Assembly: GCF_000336635.1 (NCBI RefSeq) | Contig: NZ_AOLY01000042.1 | Coordinates: 163,136-227,135, forward strand | Reading direction: 5' to 3' | Length of the DNA stretch: 64,000 nt | Origin: Haloarcula japonica DSM 6131 | GTDB taxonomy: Archaea > Halobacteriota > Halobacteria > Halobacteriales > Haloarculaceae | Part shown: piece by piece, positions 6,946 through 15,234 of the stretch | Position numbering within the stretch: position 1 is the first letter of the stretch | Layout of the letters: every line of letters starts with the position of its first letter | The notes under the pieces: generated by a model | What the model was told of the DNA's origin: nothing | Seen by the model: the letters and a program-made list of their open reading frames with translations, nothing else | Databases searched by the model: none | Made by a program: the position numbers and the translations under genes

Positions 6946-8361
6946 ATGTCCGATCGTGACTCATGGATATCGAACCTCGGCTTTGTACTTGCCGCCGTCG
7001 GTGGTGCGGCGGGCCTCGGGAACATCTGGCGGTTCCCGTGGCTCACTGCCGGGAACGGTGGCAGCGCGTTCCTCCTCGTCTACCTGCTCGTCGTCGTCGG
7101 AATCGGCGTCCCGGGGCTGCTTGCTGAGTTCGTCCTCGGCCGGTGCGGGCGACAGACACCAACCGCAGCGTTGCGCTCGCTTACCGGCTCCCGCTGGGGA
7201 TCATGGCTGGGTGCGTTCAACGTCCTCACGACGCTCGTCATCCTTTCGTTCTACTCCGTCGTCGGCGGGTGGATCCTTCGCTACACGCTGGTCTCGCCAG
7301 TCGGGACGTACTTCGGGCAGCCCCAGCAGTACTTCGGGGCGATGAGCTTCGGCCTCGAAGCGGTCGCCTTTCACCTGCTGTTCCTCGGTATCGTCGCCGC
7401 GATTGTCTTCTTCGGCGTGAGCCACGGCATCGAACGCGTCTCGAAGGTGATGCTGCCTGGCGTCGTACTAATCCTGCTCGGCCTCGCGGTATGGACGGCC
7501 ACCCAGCCGGGTACGGCCGCCGGCTACGCGTTCTATCTCAGCTTCGACGCCGACTATCTCGCTGCCAACTTCCTGAGCGTTATCGGGCCAGCGGCGGGCC
7601 AGGCGCTGTTCACTCTCTCGCTTGGCGCTGGGGTAATGCTGACGTACGCCTCGTATCTCGACGACAACGCATCCCTTCCGCGAGATACGCTGGTCATCGC
7701 TGTCTCGAACACGTTCATCGGTGTCCTCGCCGGCTTGGTCGTCATTCCGCTGCTGTTTTCCCAGGGTGTCGACCCCGGACAGGGCGGTCCTGGCGCGTTG
7801 TTCGTCGCCCTCGCGACGGCATTTGCGACGCTTCCGGGCGGGGAACTCGTCGCGACGGCGTTCTTCGCGACCGTTTTGATGGCCGCGGTGACCAGCGGTA
7901 TCAGTCTGCTCGAAACGCCGGTCGCCACACTCGTCGACAGTTTCGGCGTCCCGCGACGCCGTGCAACGGTGCTGGTCACAGTCCTGCTTGCGGTCACTGG
8001 GAGCGGGCTGGCACTCACGAGCCCGGTGTTCCAGTTCGTCTCCGGCACGCTCGCAGATCTCATGCTGACCGTCGGGCTGTTCGCATTCACTGTTATCGTG
8101 GGCTGGCTGCTGCGCGGGGAAGCGCTGGCGGAGTTCCGCGCTGGAACCGATCGCTTCGAATGGGTAGCCAGACCGTGGCTGCTGACCGTTAGCTGGGTGC
8201 TCCCCGTCGTCGTGCTGTTCCTGTTGACCAACACGCTCGCGTCGCTCGCCGGAATGTCGCTGGGGTTCGGCGGCCGAGCGCTTATTGCTGTGGTCGGCAC
8301 CGTTGTCCTTGCTGTCGCAGTTACGAGCGGAAGCTGGAGCGACCGACTGAGTTCGAGCTAA
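6946..8361 (+). CDS. sodium-dependent NSS/SNF family transporter
   Basis: A 471-residue membrane protein with about 11-12 transmembrane segments. The first segment has the NSS hallmark GFVLAAVGGAAGLGNIWRFP, whose unwound glycine region and NIWRFP bind Na+ and substrate; the second retains GNGGSAFLLVYLL. Bacterial and archaeal members (LeuT-like) move amino acids or tryptamine-like amines with sodium, fitting a high-salt cell. A GAGGTGA Shine-Dalgarno precedes the ATG by about 6 nt. The gene is a single unit; no binding-protein or catabolic partner is adjacent, so the substrate is open. Confidence 0.9.
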   Translation: MSDRDSWISNLGFVLAAVGGAAGLGNIWRFPWLTAGNGGSAFLLVYLLVVVGIGVPGLLAEFVLGRCGRQTPTAALRSLTGSRWGSWLGAFNVLTTLVILSFYSVVGGWILRYTLVSPVGTYFGQPQQYFGAMSFGLEAVAFHLLFLGIVAAIVFFGVSHGIERVSKVMLPGVVLILLGLAVWTATQPGTAAGYAFYLSFDADYLAANFLSVIGPAAGQALFTLSLGAGVMLTYASYLDDNASLPRDTLVIAVSNTFIGVLAGLVVIPLLFSQGVDPGQGGPGALFVALATAFATLPGGELVATAFFATVLMAAVTSGISLLETPVATLVDSFGVPRRRATVLVTVLLAVTGSGLALTSPVFQFVSGTLADLMLTVGLFAFTVIVGWLLRGEALAEFRAGTDRFEWVARPWLLTVSWVLPVVVLFLLTNTLASLAGMSLGFGGRALIAVVGTVVLAVAVTSGSWSDRLSSS

Positions 8362-8570
8362 ATACACCCGTCTTGATTTTGCTGATATTCCGAGCATATC
8401 TCCACCGAGAGAGCTTTCTTTTCCACTTTGGCTTACTGCACAGCGTTCGCCATCGCCCCTCGTATGCAGTGTAATAATTCCTAAACTCAGTATTGCTGCC
8501 ATACTCACGGAAATGCATTCTATCGGTGATCGCGCCGGGTTTTTTGTTTGTGCCCCCTGTTCGTGGTCGT

Positions 8571-9014
8571 ATGAAACTTTACGAGGATGTTTCGGTTGGC
8601 GACGTACGGCAATCCGATGGATACACTGTGTCGAAGTCCGAGATCGTAGAGTTCGGTGAGAAGTACGATCCACAACCGTTCCACACCGATGAGGACGCAG
8701 CGAAGGATTCCGTCTTCGGCGGGCTAGTCGCCTCCGGGTGGCAGACCGCCGCGATCTGTATGCGTCTCAACGTCGAGAACAGCGAGGACATGGCAACTCA
8801 GGCTGGCGTCGGCGTCGACGATCTCCGCTGGCATCAGCCGCTCCAGCCCGGTGACACGCTACGACTACGAACTGAAATCATCGACAAGCGACCCTCCGAC
8901 AGTGACCCCAGCCGGGGGTTCATCACCACCCGCCACGAAGGCCTGAATCAGGACGACGAGCTGGTTATTTCATACGAGGCGACAGCCATGATCCGCCGCG
9001 AGACCGACGAGTGA
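8571..9014 (+). CDS. MaoC-family (R)-enoyl-CoA hydratase
   Basis: A 147-residue hot-dog fold protein. The hydratase motif is seen as YDPQPFHTDEDAAKDSVFGG, with the Asp and His of the catalytic pair and the FGG turn that follows the long helix. Archaeal MaoC proteins hydrate enoyl-CoA and can feed polyhydroxyalkanoate synthesis, which Haloarcula performs, but they also act in other acyl-CoA paths such as mesaconyl-CoA hydration; this one is too short for the two-domain mesaconyl-CoA hydratase type. ATG at 8571 is preferred over upstream frame extension, which is low-complexity. Confidence 0.88.
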   Translation: MKLYEDVSVGDVRQSDGYTVSKSEIVEFGEKYDPQPFHTDEDAAKDSVFGGLVASGWQTAAICMRLNVENSEDMATQAGVGVDDLRWHQPLQPGDTLRLRTEIIDKRPSDSDPSRGFITTRHEGLNQDDELVISYEATAMIRRETDE

Positions 9015-9248
9015 CGACACAGGCAATGTGTGGTACTTGCCAGTAACGTGGCACTTTCCCGTTTTCAGCCGTGCTCTGGCCCACAGCACCGCTCCCGTCG
9101 GAACAATCTGAGACAGCCCGCGAGATTGCCGCGTACGCATTCAGGACGTGTATTCGAGTCTTAGTCACAAACCAGTACGCATCGGCGAGGCCTGCTGGTA
9201 CCCGCTTATCTCAAAAACGTCCAAGTGGACACACTCTCACGCCTTCGA

Positions 9249-10007
9249 CTAGACTGCGCTGCGTTCCGTCTCGACCGCCTCGACGTACGCCTCGACGACA
9301 TTCTCGATAATCGCTTCTCCGGCCTCGGTTGTCGCCGCTGTCGGATCACCGAGGACACCGTTTTCGGTGATTGATTTGAACCCTTCACTTAGCAGCCGAG
9401 CCGGCGAAATATCACCTTCAGGTCCGGGTTCGACATTCTCCGTCCTGACGAGACCTTCATCGATGGCTAGCACAATCGCTGTTTCGGCGGCTCCGGCGTG
9501 GATTACATCCTGTTCGTACTCGATACCGGCCTTGCTGAGACCCTCATTCAGCAACTGCATGTGTTCGTCGAGGTCGGCGAGCGGGATCACTGAGGCTTCG
9601 AGTTCTCGTGCGATGTCAGGAGCCACGGTTTTGACCGGCCCGAAGTTCCCACCGTGAGTCGGGACGAGAACGATGTGTTCGAAGCCATGGGTGTCGAGGG
9701 ATCTGCAGTACGACCGAATGACATCCATCAACGTCTCGGGTGGAACGGTTATTGTACCGGGGAACTCCATATGATGTCCCGAACATCCGGGGCGAATTGT
9801 CGGGGCGGCAAGAGCATCACCCATTTCAACCGCCATTCGGCGCGAGAGTTCGTCCCCGTCCAGCGTATCCATGTTCAGTGGCAAGTGTCGGCCGTGTTGT
9901 TCGATTGAACCGACAGCGACGATTACCGTCCGTGTTCCGTTGTCGAGGGCAGACTCTATCTCTGGCCATACCATCTCCTCAAGACACACTGACCTGCGAG
10001 AAGACAT
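9249..10007 (-). CDS. creatininase/creatinine amidohydrolase family protein
   Basis: A 252-residue metal-dependent amidohydrolase. GSIEQHGRHLPLNMDTLDG (about 33-51) gives the Glu, His and Asp metal ligands; THGGNFG (about 119) gives another His; and IHAGAAETA provides the Glu in the second metal site. In archaea this family includes creatininase, mycofactocin-like MftE and the FAPy deformylase ArfB of F420/riboflavin synthesis, so creatininase activity should not be assumed. It has no near partner on the same strand. Confidence 0.87.
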   Translation of the reverse strand: MSSRRSVCLEEMVWPEIESALDNGTRTVIVAVGSIEQHGRHLPLNMDTLDGDELSRRMAVEMGDALAAPTIRPGCSGHHMEFPGTITVPPETLMDVIRSYCRSLDTHGFEHIVLVPTHGGNFGPVKTVAPDIARELEASVIPLADLDEHMQLLNEGLSKAGIEYEQDVIHAGAAETAIVLAIDEGLVRTENVEPGPEGDISPARLLSEGFKSITENGVLGDPTAATTEAGEAIIENVVEAYVEAVETERSAV

Positions 10008-10243
10008 TGTTGTCAGTCAACTGCCTTGATGTAAATGCCTGACGAAACCTGAACACGATCTCCCATCAGTCGGCAGCGGACCCGCTGGCTGCCTGCTTTT
10101 CTTGCCGATGAACTTATTGACGGCTGACTGCCACAGCTCACGTGTTGGTTTTGTGTACCAACTCTGACTGCCTTGCACAGGGCGGAGTTCGTCTGAAGCA
10201 CAATTGCTGGCACTCACTTTCCCTTCCCAGGTATAATTCGTTT

Positions 10244-10384
10244 TTACCCCTCTAAACAGTCAGTACAGCGGCCAGCACCGGGTAGCGAGGGCTGACCACA
10301 TTCCGTACACGCATCGAGGCCTACGCTGGAATCCCCCCGTGGGATCGGTATCGTGTTCAGTGCTTTTCGCAATCGCTTCCTCAT
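10244..10384 (-). CDS. 46-residue zinc-ribbon protein
   Basis: A small gene read directly from the minus strand. It starts MRKRLRKALN, a basic helix, continues through TIPIPRG and ends with two CxxC pairs, CTECG and CTDCLEG, separated by about 10 residues, enough to bind one zinc. A TATA-like AT run at about 10402-10420 lies 25-30 bp upstream of the ATG, the spacing of leaderless haloarchaeal transcripts. Small single zinc-finger proteins are numerous in haloarchaea and some regulate lipid or biofilm phenotypes; the role here is unknown. Confidence 0.65.
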   Translation of the reverse strand: MRKRLRKALNTIPIPRGDSSVGLDACTECGQPSLPGAGRCTDCLEG

Positions 10385-10769
10385 GCCATCACGTACTGTG
10401 GCTAATTATTTTAATATTTGGGGAAAATCTGTCTAAGGTGACCCAATCAGTACCCTGGGAGTCTTGAAAACTCTCACTTGTGGTCTAAGTACGTGGTCTT
10501 ATACACGTACAACGACATTTACCCACCGTCAATTCGGTGTGTCAGTCAATACGGGTAGAAATATACCCACGATCACTGCTGTCCGTCAGCGCGGCCTGAC
10601 GATGCCCGCGCTTTCAGTGCCCACACGTTGGATTCTCCTGCAGTTCGGACTCAGAGAGGAGACTGCTTCCTGCATGAGTCGAAGTCGTGTGCTGCCTCTT
10701 GCCCGTTGCGTGGCGCAGTTGGCTGTGCAATCAGTTCGTTCATATGCCACTAGCTATCACCACAGAATA
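10385..10769. promoter_or_regulatory. divergent spacer with promoter and palindrome
   Basis: This 385-bp spacer lies between the small zinc-ribbon gene (minus) and the membrane protein gene (plus). It holds the minus-strand TATA element near 10402-10420 and a perfect 7-bp inverted repeat, GTACGTG-GTCTTATA-CACGTAC, at 10489-10510. The frame continuing the downstream protein upstream to 10464 has Cys/Ser/Arg-rich composition unlike the acidic protein that follows, so I read it as non-coding. Confidence 0.45.
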
Positions 10770-12068
10770 ATGCCCTCCACCGGACAGCTCCTCCGTACAG
10801 GGGATAGCCGTCGGACGGAACTACTCGGCACTATCGTCTCGAATTCGCTTCCGATTGTTGGCGTTGCGTTCTTCGACTGGAGTGCGGCTGCATTGCTGTT
10901 TCTCTACTGGCTTGAGCTTGGAGTCGACTCGGTCTGGGCACTCGTCCGAGCAGTGTTCGCCGGTCGCCCACCGGAGATTGAGACCGACACCTTACTCGTT
11001 GGACCGTTGGCGGAACGACAGTTCGCCATCTCCGTCCCGCGAACAGATTTGCGAGTCTATCTCACGACGCTGCTTGTACTCCCAATTACCGTTCTCATTC
11101 TGGCGGGCGTCTGGTTGTTTACTGGGGCCCTGCTGATCGGTCCACTCCCGGAACCCAGCACGGAGACGGTAACTGGCGTAATGCTTGCAACTGTCGGAAT
11201 TTTCGTTCTGACGGGTGTCACAACGGCACGGAATTACTTCTACAGCGGGGAGTATCGGAAACACAACTCGACGACAGCGTTTCGCGGACTGTTACCACGG
11301 ATAGTAACCGTCTTTTTCGGCGGCATACTCACGCTGACACTGATAACAGCAGCTACGGAGGGGCCTGAAGCGGAACTCGGCAGTCTCGACCCGACTGTTG
11401 TCGGACTGCCGCTGGTACTCATGGTTGTCTGTTTCAAATTCACGTCTGACCTCTTGGGCGTCTACAGCGACCGTCTTGCCGTCTATTTCAATTCGTACGA
11501 TCAGGAATACGGCTGGCAAACGGCCCCGTCGAAAGCACGAACTATCGACGGGTCACTCGCTGATGCACCTGAGCGGGTTCGTCCGGTTCGCTGGGGACGG
11601 GTCATCGGCGGCCTTCTCCGATTCCCAGATCACCCAGGAAGCCTGTTTATTGGTGGCATGGGGCTGCTCGTTGCGGTCCTGTTTGCGATTGGCAGTGCGT
11701 GGGACATCGTTGCCGTGATCGTTGTCGCAAGCGTTGGCATTCCGGTTCTCCTGCTGTGTCTCGATCAGCTATTGCGATACGGGGCGATCGAATACCGAAT
11801 TGACCCTGCCGCTGGTGTGCTCGTCGCATATGATCGTCTGTTTGGAACGGCACTTTGGCGAATCGAGTCGTGGGAGGAACGTGGCCTGCGCGTTACGAAG
11901 ACGCCTCTTGATTCACTGCTTGGAACGGAGACGGTTACTATCGAACACGCTGAAGGCGAGTATATACTGCCACATTTGCCCGATACCGCCTCAGTCGTTG
12001 CGATGTTTGACCGACAGCCAGACCGGGCAGAACAGATACTCCTCGGTCGGGCCGGGGTACTCGGGTGA
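10770..12068 (+). CDS. multi-pass membrane protein, DUF6498-like
   Basis: A 432-residue membrane protein with about eight hydrophobic segments. The N-terminal pattern LPIVGVAFFDWSAAALLFLYWLELGVDS, followed later by FRGLLPRIVTVFFGG and TVVGLPLVLMVVCFKFTSDL, is the kind of conserved, Trp/Tyr-bearing membrane core I associate with the DUF6498 family, where a gas- or ion-related function has not been established. After the membrane region, residues about 340-430 form a soluble tail with a PH-like beta pattern (DRLFGTALWRIESWEERGLRV). ATG at 10770 is chosen because the upstream frame is compositionally foreign. Confidence 0.6.
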   Translation: MPSTGQLLRTGDSRRTELLGTIVSNSLPIVGVAFFDWSAAALLFLYWLELGVDSVWALVRAVFAGRPPEIETDTLLVGPLAERQFAISVPRTDLRVYLTTLLVLPITVLILAGVWLFTGALLIGPLPEPSTETVTGVMLATVGIFVLTGVTTARNYFYSGEYRKHNSTTAFRGLLPRIVTVFFGGILTLTLITAATEGPEAELGSLDPTVVGLPLVLMVVCFKFTSDLLGVYSDRLAVYFNSYDQEYGWQTAPSKARTIDGSLADAPERVRPVRWGRVIGGLLRFPDHPGSLFIGGMGLLVAVLFAIGSAWDIVAVIVVASVGIPVLLLCLDQLLRYGAIEYRIDPAAGVLVAYDRLFGTALWRIESWEERGLRVTKTPLDSLLGTETVTIEHAEGEYILPHLPDTASVVAMFDRQPDRAEQILLGRAGVLG

Positions 12069-12097
12069 GGTGTTTGAGTGGCCTGTGGCGGACTTCG

Positions 12098-12724
12098 TTA
12101 TCTGTCATCGGCGACGGTGTTGTCGGTCCACAGGTCGTAGCCGACGACCAGCGCCATGCCACTCGTCGGAATAATCAACAGCAGCCTGCCAACGGGGGAG
12201 AAGTCAACGCCCGCCATCGAGAGACCGATGTATGCAACAGCCAGTACCGGTGGGACAGTGAGTGCAACACCGAGTCGGGTGCTGTCCGCCCGGAGGTAGC
12301 CAGTGCCCCAGACGACGAGTCCCAGGAGTATGAGCGGGATCGCAAGAGCCCAGATGAGGAATGCGGTGAGCTCTCTCCCGATATCGTTTGTCCCGGCTGT
12401 TGTGAACAACAGCGTTCCGAGCAAACAGGCTCCGGCCCCAACGAGAGCACTGAACGCGAACACGCGCTGTAAGCGAGACATCGACGCGCTGTCACGCCTG
12501 AGTACTGTGCCCAGCCCGATTAACAGCAGCGCATTCGCGCTTATGATGAGTCTCGGTCTGAGCGTCCGTTGTACCCAAATTGCGCTAAACGGCGGTGGAT
12601 TGAACACATACGAATCACCTGGTCTCGGTGTCGGCCAAAGTTCGAGTGGCACTGCGGTGATGAGCAGACAGACCGCACCCAAACCGAGGATTGGACCAGC
12701 GAACCGATATGAGCGACGCCACAT
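12098..12724 (-). CDS. conserved membrane protein, about six membrane segments
   Basis: A 208-residue hydrophobic protein of unknown function. Segments at about 8-27, 58-76, 85-108, 117-140, 149-170 and 178-196 look membrane-spanning, with an extracellular loop between the first two that carries PRPGDSYVFNPPPFS. It begins 6 bp after the stop of the beta-propeller lipoprotein gene, so the pair is an operon. No catalytic motif is visible. Confidence 0.7.
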   Translation of the reverse strand: MWRRSYRFAGPILGLGAVCLLITAVPLELWPTPRPGDSYVFNPPPFSAIWVQRTLRPRLIISANALLLIGLGTVLRRDSASMSRLQRVFAFSALVGAGACLLGTLLFTTAGTNDIGRELTAFLIWALAIPLILLGLVVWGTGYLRADSTRLGVALTVPPVLAVAYIGLSMAGVDFSPVGRLLLIIPTSGMALVVGYDLWTDNTVADDR

Positions 12725-12730
12725 AGCGGG

Positions 12731-13954
12731 TCACTCACCTCCGAGGGCCACGACGGTGCCGTCCGGTGACACGCTCACGATTCCGCCATCGAGTACCGCA
12801 ACTGAGATTGCCTGATACTCGGTCGGATACTGCCATACTGCCTCGCCGAGGCGCGTGGTGAACGCGGTGAGGCCATCATCACGCTGGAACGTGAACACAG
12901 CATCGTCAGCCGCGGCAGTCACCGCGCCACCGATATTGATTTCAGAGCACCACCGGGGCTCTGGTGGCCCGTTTTCGACGCGGTCGAAGGCGAACGTCGC
13001 GCTGGAGGACTCACCCGGGCGCTCGATTGCGTACACGCTATCGGGCGTCACGACCGGGAACTCGAGTGACCGTCTGTCGTCGAGACGCCACTGCTCGGTC
13101 CCGTCTGTGAGTGACCGGCCTATCAGGTCGCCGTACGTGCTGCTCACATAGACGGTCCCATCAGAGACGACGGGATATCCTTCAGATCGGTCCGAATGTT
13201 CCCACTGGACCTCGCCGGTTTCGGCATCCACTGCCGTTATCCGCTCACCGGCGATGACGACGGTACTGTCGGCCACGGCCAGCCTCGTCCCGTCGGCGGT
13301 CGCCGTCCACTGTCGGCGTCCGTCGTCGGTCGACAATCTCGCTATCCCGTCAGTCGTGGGAACGACCAGGGCGTCGTCAGTCACCGCTGGAACGCCTGCC
13401 CCGGCCGTGTCGGTGTTTCGCCACGCAACTGCTCCGTCCGCAACCTCGAATGCAGCGATACCGTTCGCCGTTGCGAGAAAGACGCGACTGTTAGCTATCA
13501 CCGGTGGCGCTGGTTCGTCTCCAATGTCGACCACTGACGGAACCGTCGCCGGTGTGAGATTGTGCCGCCACTGCTCTGTGCCGTCACGGAGCGATAGGGC
13601 GACGACACCGGTCGCCGTCGTTAGCATGACAGTTCCGTCGGCAACGACCACCGCGCTTGCACCGGTGGTTTCACCGTCACCGGACGTTGTTGAAATATCT
13701 GCGTGCCATCTGACCGATGGTGTCGTGGTTTTCAGTCCGACTGGCGCATAGCCTGTGTTCGTTGCGTCGAACCGCGGCAACGGCCACGAGCCGTCGGGCA
13801 CTGTCTCGAAGCCGGTGCTGTCGATATCCGATTCGACTGTATGAGATGGGTCCGGTTCGCCGTCGTCAGGGCACGACGACGAACAGCCAGCGATACCGGC
13901 GACTGATCCGGTGGCGACCATTCCGAGGAATGTCCGCCGCAACGTGGAGGGCAT
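12731..13954 (-). CDS. PQQ-like beta-propeller lipoprotein
   Basis: A 407-residue secreted protein. RRTFLGMVATGSVAGIAGCS is a Tat signal with a lipobox Cys near residue 24, so it should be anchored outside the membrane. The rest is a series of blades with repeating units such as GVVALSLRDGTEQWRHN, GIAAFEVADGAVAWRN, GIARLSTDDGRRQWTA and RITAVDAETGEVQWEH, the PQQ/quinoprotein-type propeller (BamB-like). Without cofactor ligands these are usually scaffolds rather than dehydrogenases. It is cotranscribed with the downstream membrane protein, which it may partner. Confidence 0.85.
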   Translation of the reverse strand: MPSTLRRTFLGMVATGSVAGIAGCSSSCPDDGEPDPSHTVESDIDSTGFETVPDGSWPLPRFDATNTGYAPVGLKTTTPSVRWHADISTTSGDGETTGASAVVVADGTVMLTTATGVVALSLRDGTEQWRHNLTPATVPSVVDIGDEPAPPVIANSRVFLATANGIAAFEVADGAVAWRNTDTAGAGVPAVTDDALVVPTTDGIARLSTDDGRRQWTATADGTRLAVADSTVVIAGERITAVDAETGEVQWEHSDRSEGYPVVSDGTVYVSSTYGDLIGRSLTDGTEQWRLDDRRSLEFPVVTPDSVYAIERPGESSSATFAFDRVENGPPEPRWCSEINIGGAVTAAADDAVFTFQRDDGLTAFTTRLGEAVWQYPTEYQAISVAVLDGGIVSVSPDGTVVALGGE

Positions 13955-14018
13955 CGACTGCTCGTTCTGATAGCTCGATAAAAAATGTTATCTACTACAG
14001 TGTTCGCGGTGGACTGTC

Positions 14019-14216
14019 TCAGGTCTCTGCCTCATATCCCGCATCCTCTACAACGGCGATGAGTTGCTCGGGGCTGACGTCGCCGTCGACAGACACCTGT
14101 TCGGCGTCTTTATCGGCCTCAGCGCCTTGGACACCAGCGAGCGCCTCGATGGCCTCCTCGACGGTCTGCTCACAGTGACCACAACTCATCCCTTCGACGG
14201 TCAACGTCGTAGACAT
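14019..14216 (-). CDS. heavy-metal-associated (CopZ-like) metallochaperone
   Basis: A 65-residue HMA-domain protein. GMSCGHCEQTVEEAI carries the metal-binding GMxCxxC motif (Cys11 and Cys14), and the length covers exactly one ferredoxin-like domain. Soluble single-domain proteins of this kind carry Cu(I) to P-type ATPases or regulators. No copper ATPase is next to it in the window, so the partner must be elsewhere. A TATA-like ATTATTTATTAATG (minus strand, about 14268-14284) lies upstream. Confidence 0.88.
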   Translation of the reverse strand: MSTTLTVEGMSCGHCEQTVEEAIEALAGVQGAEADKDAEQVSVDGDVSPEQLIAVVEDAGYEAET

Positions 14217-14680
14217 AGCAGTTTTGACGAAGCATGCGCAGAACTTCTGGGTTACGACTTACCTGCTAGAACATTAATAAATAATAGTGATAGAATAGGA
14301 TTATTCACCCTCAACAATTCAATACATAGTCGTCTCTATATTAGATTGTTACCACTACTGCCCTCCGTGCTCAACACAGGATAGTATCCAACCGTTCGGA
14401 GTCACGCCCAGCAGCACTCGGTCAGTTTCGCTGCTAGCGGCCCTGATCTCAGAACTCGGTTCTGACCGAGCTACAGTAAGTACTGCTGAGGCGTGTTCGT
14501 GACTCACACAGCCGATTGGAAGCGGGTCCGGTCCAAGAGCGATCGCGGCCGTTGGAACTTTTAAATGGCAGTTGAAGGGATTGCCTTGGTCTGCTCAAAT
14601 CGTACAACGGTCCGTCGAGCCCGTGACAATCGCTCCCGACGGAGAACTGCGTACGGCCTGTATATGACCACACCAGCCTT
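14217..14680. other. intergenic with AT-rich promoter and a palindrome
   Basis: About 460 bp between the copper chaperone and UspA genes, both on the minus strand. The part near 14268-14350 is strikingly AT-rich and probably holds the chaperone promoter. A perfect 7-bp inverted repeat TCAGAAC-TCG-GTTCTGA lies at 14449-14465. No credible gene is seen. Confidence 0.4.
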
Positions 14681-15115
14681 TTAGTCTGACTCGGAAACGT
14701 CAACAGTGAGTACCGGAACGGATGACTTCGTGACGACCTTCTGCGCTGTGCTCCCGAGCATGTTCTTTTCGTACTTGTCTGCCTGCGTTCCCATCGTAAT
14801 CAGGTCGATATCGGCGTCAGCAACGTAGGATACGATGCAGTCTGCTGGTTTGCCCCGCTGGATAGCTGTCGAGACCTCGATTCCTTCCTGTTCCAGCGTG
14901 TCTCGGACTACCGACGTGGCCTCTTCGCCCTCCGTTCGCAGGTTCTCCAGTACCTCGTCCTGCATCTCGTCATCCATCGACAGGAACGCTCGGTCGTCGA
15001 TGACATACAGTGCGTGGACGGTGACATCACGCCCGTCGGCAATGTCGATTGTGTGTTCCAGTACCTGCTTCATTGACGCACTCCCATCCGTTGGAACGAG
15101 AATATCGCTATACAT
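14681..15115 (-). CDS. universal stress protein UspA family
   Basis: A 144-residue single-domain Usp. It opens with YSDILVPTDGSASMKQVLEHTIDIA, contains VHALYVIDD on the second strand, and ends with DLITMGTQADKYEKNMLGSTAQKVVTKSSVPVLTV (in the order of the usual nucleotide-binding loop GxxGx9GS). The first Gly pair is partly altered (GTQAD), so ATP binding is likely but not certain. It stands alone between a sulfatase-fold gene and the copper chaperone. Confidence 0.88.
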   Translation of the reverse strand: MYSDILVPTDGSASMKQVLEHTIDIADGRDVTVHALYVIDDRAFLSMDDEMQDEVLENLRTEGEEATSVVRDTLEQEGIEVSTAIQRGKPADCIVSYVADADIDLITMGTQADKYEKNMLGSTAQKVVTKSSVPVLTVDVSESD

Positions 15116-15234
15116 CGTTCGTACAAATCAAGGTGTCACAAACATCCTTTTCGGTTCTGTTCAGGCATCGTAAACACGGCAGCGGTACCACGATTGTTGC
15201 GGACGATGCTCGGTTCAGACCTGGGTGGCACGAT

